Assembly (NCBI GenBank): GCA_037974665.1
Contig: CM075782.1
Span: 44,985,851-45,049,850, forward strand
DNA length: 64,000 nucleotides
Reading direction: 5' to 3'
DNA from: Ehretia macrophylla
Lineage: Eukaryota; Streptophyta; Magnoliopsida; Boraginales; Ehretiaceae
The position numbers were made by a program, and so were the translations under genes. The notes under the pieces are model-generated. The model was given only the letters and a program-made list of their open reading frames with translations, was not told the origin of the DNA and did no database searches. Positions 62,133-64,000 of the stretch are shown in pieces. The stretch's first letter is position 1. The number at the start of each line of letters is the position of its first letter.

Positions 62133-64000
62133 ATGGCTAACGACGAGCTTCCCTCACACCATAAGCTTCTTCTTTACAACCTCAACTCTCTAGTACATAT
62201 TAAACTTGATAACACAAATTACAGTGTTTGGAAGGTTCAATTTCACACAGTTCTGAAAGCACATCATCTTCTAGATTAGGTCCTTGGCAACAAGCCATGT
62301 CCGCAGCAACTTCTCACTGATGAAGCTGGTAAAACCTCCATTAATCCAGCTTATACAACTTGGATCACAGTGGATACTTATCTCAAGTCATGTCTCTTTG
62401 CATCCATGACTCAACAAGTTCTCTCTCAATGTCTTCATCTCCCAACAGCTGCTGCGATATGGACCTCACTAGAATAGAGGTTTCATGCCATGAGCAAGTC
62501 TCATGTCTATTAGTTGAAGATGCAACTATACACTCTTCACAAAGGAGACAAATCTATGCAAACCTACCTTGATGCTATCAAAACCCTAAGTGATCACCTA
62601 GCATCTGCAGGTGAACCACTCAGAGATGAGGACATTACCTTCATTGTCCTCAAAGGGCTTCCAGCTGAATATGACTCCTTCAAATCTTTTGTCAGACTCA
62701 AATCCAAACCTCTTCCCATACCAACCTTGTTCAGTACTCTGCTTGCTAAGGAATTAAATCAGCAGATTTCCAACAAATTCACTCTCTCCAACAACTCAAA
62801 AGTGCACACTGCACTTTACACCAACAGAGGTGGTGGCAAAGGCTACTCAAACAGAGGAAGAGGTAGGCAAAATTCTAATAGAGGTGGTGGCAGAGGCAGA
62901 AACTCAAGCAGAGGAGGATCTCAAAATAAAGGACCTTCTCAGACCGTCAATCAAGCTGCTCCACCTCCCTCTTCTAATCAGCCTTGTACTGTCAGATTTG
63001 TGGAAAGGTCAATCACTCCGCATTGGAGTGTTGGCACAGGTTTGATGGAGAAAACTACTATCCTCTACAGCAAGAAAAGCAAGTGTTCTCTGCTCAGACA
63101 AGTCAGCAAATTGATAACTCCTATCCCTGGTACCTTGATTCTGGTGCTAATGTACATGTCACCAATTATCCTAACCAGATTGTCAACTCTTAGCCTTACC
63201 TTGGTGCATATTCTGTTGCTGTAGGTAATGGTCATGTTTTGCCAATCCAAAGCATGGGCACTGGTACAATCTACACCTCTTCTTCCTCATTACACTTATC
63301 TGCTGTACTTTATGTGCCTCAATTATCTACCAATCTCCTATCTATCTATAAGCTAACCAAAGATAATAACTGCTCTGTAATCTTCAATGCTAAGGGGGTG
63401 AAGATTATGGACAATGCTACCAATCTTATCGAGTACCAGGGCCCCTGTGATAAGGGACTTTATCCACTGCCACACTCTGCCAAGTTACCCTCATCCTATC
63501 AGGCACAATCATGTACTACTGCAAACAAGCTACCTCCTGCAACATTATGGCACCTCAGACTTGGCCATCCCTCCAAGCATACAAGTCAAATACTTTCCTC
63601 TCTTCTTGATGTAAAACTTACCTTTACTTGCCTAGATTGTCAGTCTTGTCTTACAGCAAAATCTCATAAACTTCATTTTCCTGTATCTACTAGTAAATCT
63701 AGGTCTGCATTTGAACTCATTCACTCTAATGTATGAGGTCCCTACCCTGTTCTTTCCTATATGAAATACAAGTACTATGTTGTCTTTCTAGATGATTTTA
63801 CTAGATACACTTGGTTGTACCCTCTAAAGCAAAAATCTGATCTTTACTCTGTTTTCCTCAGTTTTTCAAACATGGTACAAACACAATTTAATTCCAAAAT
63901 TAAAGTCCTAAGAACAGACAATGGCACTGAGTTTGTTAACAACTGTTGTGTGTGTTGCTCTCTTTCTCACATTGGAAGAGAGGTAGTGTCCTTGTTTTTG
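62133..64000 (+). pseudogene. Copia C gag-pol, broken and truncated by the window end
   Basis: Starts at ATG 62,133 (MANDELPSHHKLL). The gag UBN2 region includes NTNYSVWKVQF and an Arg/Gly-rich RGGG-repeat tail. In-frame stops lie at 62,277, 62,475 and 62,511. Near 62,980-62,990 the frame shifts; the zinc knuckle CQICGKVNHSALECWH and protease WYLDSGANVHVTN continue in the new frame with the D-S-G intact. Further stops occur at 63,191-63,193 and 63,734-63,736. The GAG-pre-integrase motif LWHLRLGHPS (near 63,550), HHCC-type cysteines and the start of the integrase core (VVFLDDFTRYTWLYPLK, then RTDNGTEFVNN) follow. After about 63,950 similarity fades, so an additional indel is likely. Confidence 0.88.

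Larger units (their letters stand above)
61196..64000 (+). mobile_element. Ty1/copia element C, in the myosin intron, continues past the window
   Basis: Plus-strand element, antisense to the myosin gene. It comprises a 5' LTR (with a nested transposon), a primer-binding site TGGTATCATAGAGC at 61,913, gag, protease and the first part of integrase, reaching the window end. Multiple stops and a frameshift show it is defective. ATAGC at 61,191-61,195 is the candidate left target duplication. Confidence 0.88.

Overview
This window is nuclear DNA from a flowering plant, most likely a eudicot. The evidence is a YUCCA-type auxin-biosynthesis gene, the 3' half of a class XI myosin gene with GT-AG introns, a plant tRNA-Val(AAC), several LTR-retrotransposon remnants, tRNA-derived SINEs and long AT-rich intergenic stretches. 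I cannot name the species. Only two ordinary protein-coding genes are visible, both on the minus strand; nearly all else is mobile or repeated DNA in various states of decay.

Left end (1-17,873): a GC-rich satellite-like array (unit about 341 bp) is interrupted by a truncated Ty3/gypsy chromovirus with a 3.6 kb LTR. A short satellite block (about 9,035-9,490) separates it from a heavily decayed Ty1/copia element with a 1.8 kb 5' LTR. That element sits inside the protease region of a second, older copia element. All three retroelements point to the minus strand, and all have lost an end or carry stop codons.

Middle (17,874-50,600): mostly AT-rich intergenic DNA with SINE copies, local tandem duplications, one intact tRNA-Val gene with a decayed duplicate about 300 bp away, and a three-exon YUC gene (29,148-30,652). 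About 0.9 kb upstream of its start codon lies a roughly 700-bp AAT/ATT microsatellite. Fossils further on include a caulimovirid-like reverse-transcriptase/RNase H piece between two (AT)n tracts, a solo LTR with a 5-bp target duplication, an RNase H-like (RVT_3) fragment and the C-terminal part of an RTE-type LINE.

Right end (50,685-64,000): twenty 3' exons of a myosin XI gene encode the end of the motor, six IQ motifs, a coiled coil and the DIL/globular tail. The motor exons lie beyond the window. The intron upstream of the first visible exon is at least 4.3 kb and carries a perfect 169-bp tandem duplication and an antisense copia element whose 5' LTR was hit by a 529-bp terminal-inverted-repeat element. 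The two host genes act in unrelated processes: auxin synthesis in the endoplasmic reticulum/cytosol and actin-based organelle transport. No new multi-gene system was found; the most unusual items are the fossil viral piece, the nested rearranged repeats and the transposon-filled myosin intron.
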